Part shown: positions 3,812 to 6,171 of the stretch, one piece after another
Position numbering within the stretch: the stretch's first letter is position 1
Layout: each line of letters begins with the position of its first letter
From: UBA3478 sp036782715
GTDB taxonomy: Bacteria > Bacteroidota > Bacteroidia > Flavobacteriales > Flavobacteriaceae
Reading direction: 5' to 3'
DNA: 6,171 bases
Assembly: GCA_036782715.1 (NCBI GenBank)
Contig: DAIPYN010000053.1
Coordinates: 1 to 6,171, forward strand
Made by a program: the position numbers and the translations under genes
Notes under the pieces: model-generated
The model's database searches: none
Seen by the model: the letters and a program-made list of their open reading frames with translations, nothing else
What the model was told of the DNA's origin: nothing

Positions 3812-6171
3812 ATGAAAACAAAACTTAATGGAATCTTAACGCTTCTTTTAGCGTTAGTTGTGCAAGTTTCTTTTGCACAGTCAAAGACGGTTTCAGGTAC
3901 AGTTACAGATTCAGACGGGTTGCCTCTTCCTGGGGTGAACATCGTTGTGGATGGTACTGTTAACGGTACCCAAACAGACTTTGATGGAAATTATTCGATT
4001 TCCGCATCCAATGGTCAGGTGTTAGTATTCACTTACATCGGTCAAAAAGAAGCGCGTGTTACTGTTGGTGCTGCCGACACATACAACGTGCAAATGGAAG
4101 AGGACGCACAAGCATTAGAAGAAGTAGTCGTTACCGCTCAGGGTATTAAGCGTGAGAAACAAGCGCTTGGTTACGCTGTATCTTCAGTTGGTGAAGAGCA
4201 ACTTGAGCAAAGAACTGAAGGTGACGTTGGACGTATCCTTAGAGGTAAAGCTTCTGGGGTAAACATTACTTCTCAAAGTGGTGTTTCAGGTTCAGGTACG
4301 AATATCGTTATTCGTGGTTACCAGTCATTCAGCCAAAACAACCAACCTTTATTTATTGTAGATGGTGTGCCTTTCGCATCAGACACAAATGCAGGTGGTA
4401 GCTTCGTAAATGGTAACAACGGATCGAGCCGTTTCTTAGATCTAGATCCTAACTCAATTGCTGATGTTCAGGTTCTTAAAGGTCTTTCAGCAGCAACACT
4501 ATATGGTGAAGCTGGTAAAAACGGGGTAATCCTAATTACTACTAAAGCAGGAGCTGCCGGTGCTACTCGTAAGAAAAACGAGATCACGGTGACGCAATCT
4601 TACTTTATGAACGAAATCGCTTCTATGCCTGATTATCAAGATCAGTACGGGAATGGATTCGATCAAAAGTTTGGTTGGTTCTTCTCTAACTGGGGTCCTT
4701 CATTCAGAAAAGAAGGTTCAACGGGTTATGGAAATGCTTCTAACTTCCCTTCTGCTTACGGCTTAAATACAGATGATGGAACCATCCTTCACCCGTATTC
4801 AACAGCATCAAGTGCGACAGGTGTACCTGCAGCTTTCCCAGAATTCAATGGAGCAAGATATAAGTGGCAACCTTACAACTCGGTTGGAGAATTTTTCCAA
4901 ACAGGTACAGTTGCTAATACTTCACTTCAAGCTGGAGGTTCTTCAGCGGATGGTAAAGTATCCTACAACGTTTCTTTTGGTCACCTAGAAGACGAAGGAT
5001 TTACCCCTGGTAATAAACTTTTAAGAAACAACATGTCTGTGGGTGGTCGTGCTCAACTTTCTAACAATTTTACGGTTAGTGGAACGATGAACTACTCAAG
5101 AACACGATTCAAATCTCCACCAGTTGCCGCATCAACAGGTAACGGATCATTCGGTTCAGGTTCATCAGTTTTTGGTCACCTTTTCTTTACACCGCGCTCA
5201 GTCGATTTAATGGGTCTTCCTTACCAAAACCCAATTACGGGAGGTTCAGTATACTATCGTCAAAACAATAGTATTCAGCACCCATTATGGACAGTTGCTA
5301 ACGCAGCGAATATCCAAGACACCAACCGTACTTTCGGTTCATTAAACATGTCATATGATCTTAATGATAACCTTAATTTCCTATACCGTGTTGGTTACGA
5401 TTTCTACAATGAAAGAAACGTAAACTACCAAAACAAAGGTGGTGTAGGTGGTGGTGCTAGAACAGTTTCTGGTCTTTATGAAACTTGGGATAATAACAAC
5501 ACTATTTGGGATCACTCGTTAATTCTTAACGGTGATTATGATTTATCAGAAGATCTTGATATGACTTTCAACGTTGGTGCAACTTCACGTTACACTCACT
5601 ACGATCGTCAAGGGGTTGCATCTTCAGGTCAAAACGTATTTGGCGTTTTACGTCACTTCAACTTCGACCTACAGGATGAGATTCAATTCACTACGTTCAA
5701 AAACGTATTAGGAGCATATGCGCAAGCAGACTTTGGATATAAAAAATTCCTTTATGTGACTCTTAATGGTCGTAACGATTGGGTTTCAAACCAGTCTGTT
5801 GAAAACCGTTCTCTTTTTTACAAAGGGGGATCTTTCTCATTTATCCCAACGAATGCTTTTGAAAATCTTAAAAGCAACTGGTTAAACAACCTTAAAGTTC
5901 GTGGAGGATATGGAGAATCAGCAGGTTTTGCTAGTGGATTCCCAACTTCTGTAAACCTATCTATCAATACTCAAGCATTCATTAATGGTGATGGTGCAAC
6001 GGTAGTTACAAACTCTGTATCGAATCAGGTTGCAAACCCTGGTATCTTACCAGAATTGTATCGTGAGTTTGAAGGAGGTATTGAAGCACTTCTTTTCGAC
6101 AGAAGATTATCACTTGATGTTTCTGTTTACAAGAGAATTACTGAAAACCTTATTGTAAATAAACCACTTGA
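3812..6171 (+). CDS. SusC/RagA-family TonB-linked outer membrane receptor, 3' end missing
   Basis: Open from ATG at 3812 to the window edge: 786 residues visible, with perhaps 200-300 missing by comparison with the family. It should be a TonB-dependent outer membrane channel importing an oligomeric nutrient (glycan or peptide) together with a SusD-type lipoprotein lid. Visible parts: signal peptide 1-22 (hydrophobic 8-17, cleavage before QSK); a carboxypeptidase-regulatory-like domain about 26-95 (VSGTVTDSDGLPLPGVNI, DFDGNYSI); the TonB-box-like EEVVVTA (103-109); a plug about 113-247 with IRGYQSF, PLFIVDGVP (179-187) and VLKGLSAATLYGEAGKNGVILITTK; then beta-barrel strands, for example around 384-401 and the PELYREFEGGIEA region from 747. 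There is no STN signalling domain, so control by a FecI/anti-sigma pair is unlikely. The start has no Shine-Dalgarno but an A-rich lead-in. The substrate cannot be told from sequence. Confidence 0.93.
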   Translation, partial: MKTKLNGILTLLLALVVQVSFAQSKTVSGTVTDSDGLPLPGVNIVVDGTVNGTQTDFDGNYSISASNGQVLVFTYIGQKEARVTVGAADTYNVQMEEDAQALEEVVVTAQGIKREKQALGYAVSSVGEEQLEQRTEGDVGRILRGKASGVNITSQSGVSGSGTNIVIRGYQSFSQNNQPLFIVDGVPFASDTNAGGSFVNGNNGSSRFLDLDPNSIADVQVLKGLSAATLYGEAGKNGVILITTKAGAAGATRKKNEITVTQSYFMNEIASMPDYQDQYGNGFDQKFGWFFSNWGPSFRKEGSTGYGNASNFPSAYGLNTDDGTILHPYSTASSATGVPAAFPEFNGARYKWQPYNSVGEFFQTGTVANTSLQAGGSSADGKVSYNVSFGHLEDEGFTPGNKLLRNNMSVGGRAQLSNNFTVSGTMNYSRTRFKSPPVAASTGNGSFGSGSSVFGHLFFTPRSVDLMGLPYQNPITGGSVYYRQNNSIQHPLWTVANAANIQDTNRTFGSLNMSYDLNDNLNFLYRVGYDFYNERNVNYQNKGGVGGGARTVSGLYETWDNNNTIWDHSLILNGDYDLSEDLDMTFNVGATSRYTHYDRQGVASSGQNVFGVLRHFNFDLQDEIQFTTFKNVLGAYAQADFGYKKFLYVTLNGRNDWVSNQSVENRSLFYKGGSFSFIPTNAFENLKSNWLNNLKVRGGYGESAGFASGFPTSVNLSINTQAFINGDGATVVTNSVSNQVANPGILPELYREFEGGIEALLFDRRLSLDVSVYKRITENLIVNKPL

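Noticed and set aside
4773..4988. Plus-strand open frame of 71 codons
   Set aside because: Out of frame inside the receptor gene, whose own frame is continuous and clearly family-like across this stretch.

Overview
The window looks like a chromosomal segment of a member of the Bacteroidota, most likely class Flavobacteriia. Three things point there: a SusC/RagA-type TonB-linked outer membrane receptor; the gene order rpsL-rpsG-fusA-rpsJ with no tuf gene; and a textbook Bacteroidota promoter (TTTG, 19 bases, TACATTTG) in front of rpsL. Start codons inside the ribosomal operon have no Shine-Dalgarno sequence, which is also typical of the group. The DNA is moderately AT-rich. A genus cannot be assigned from the sequence alone.

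Layout. Positions 72-3392 hold four complete, tightly packed genes on the minus strand. In transcription order they are rpsL (uS12), rpsG (uS7), fusA (EF-G) and rpsJ (uS10), with gaps of only 21, 6 and 12 bases. This is the str operon joined directly to the first gene of the S10 operon. The next gene, presumably rplC, starts beyond position 1. The gap between it and rpsJ is at least 71 bases and contains two hairpins. Positions 3393-3811 are a 419-base divergent intergenic region. It holds the rpsL promoter on the minus strand, a cluster of inverted repeats in the middle, and a weaker candidate promoter flanked by and containing palindromes before the plus-strand gene. From 3812 to the window end a SusC-family receptor gene runs off the edge, with about 786 residues visible of a family that is usually around 1000.

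How the genes relate. The minus-strand genes supply 30S decoding-site and head proteins, the translocation GTPase, and uS10 (also NusE, a transcription antitermination partner). The receptor is a nutrient-uptake outer membrane channel normally paired with a SusD lipoprotein, which would be expected just past the window. Its link with the ribosomal operon is divergent adjacency, not co-transcription. No phage, transposon, CRISPR, tRNA or rRNA was seen. The coding content is ordinary. The parts worth a second look are the non-coding ones: the inverted-repeat cluster between rpsL and the receptor gene, the palindromes near the receptor promoter, and the structured rpsJ-rplC gap.
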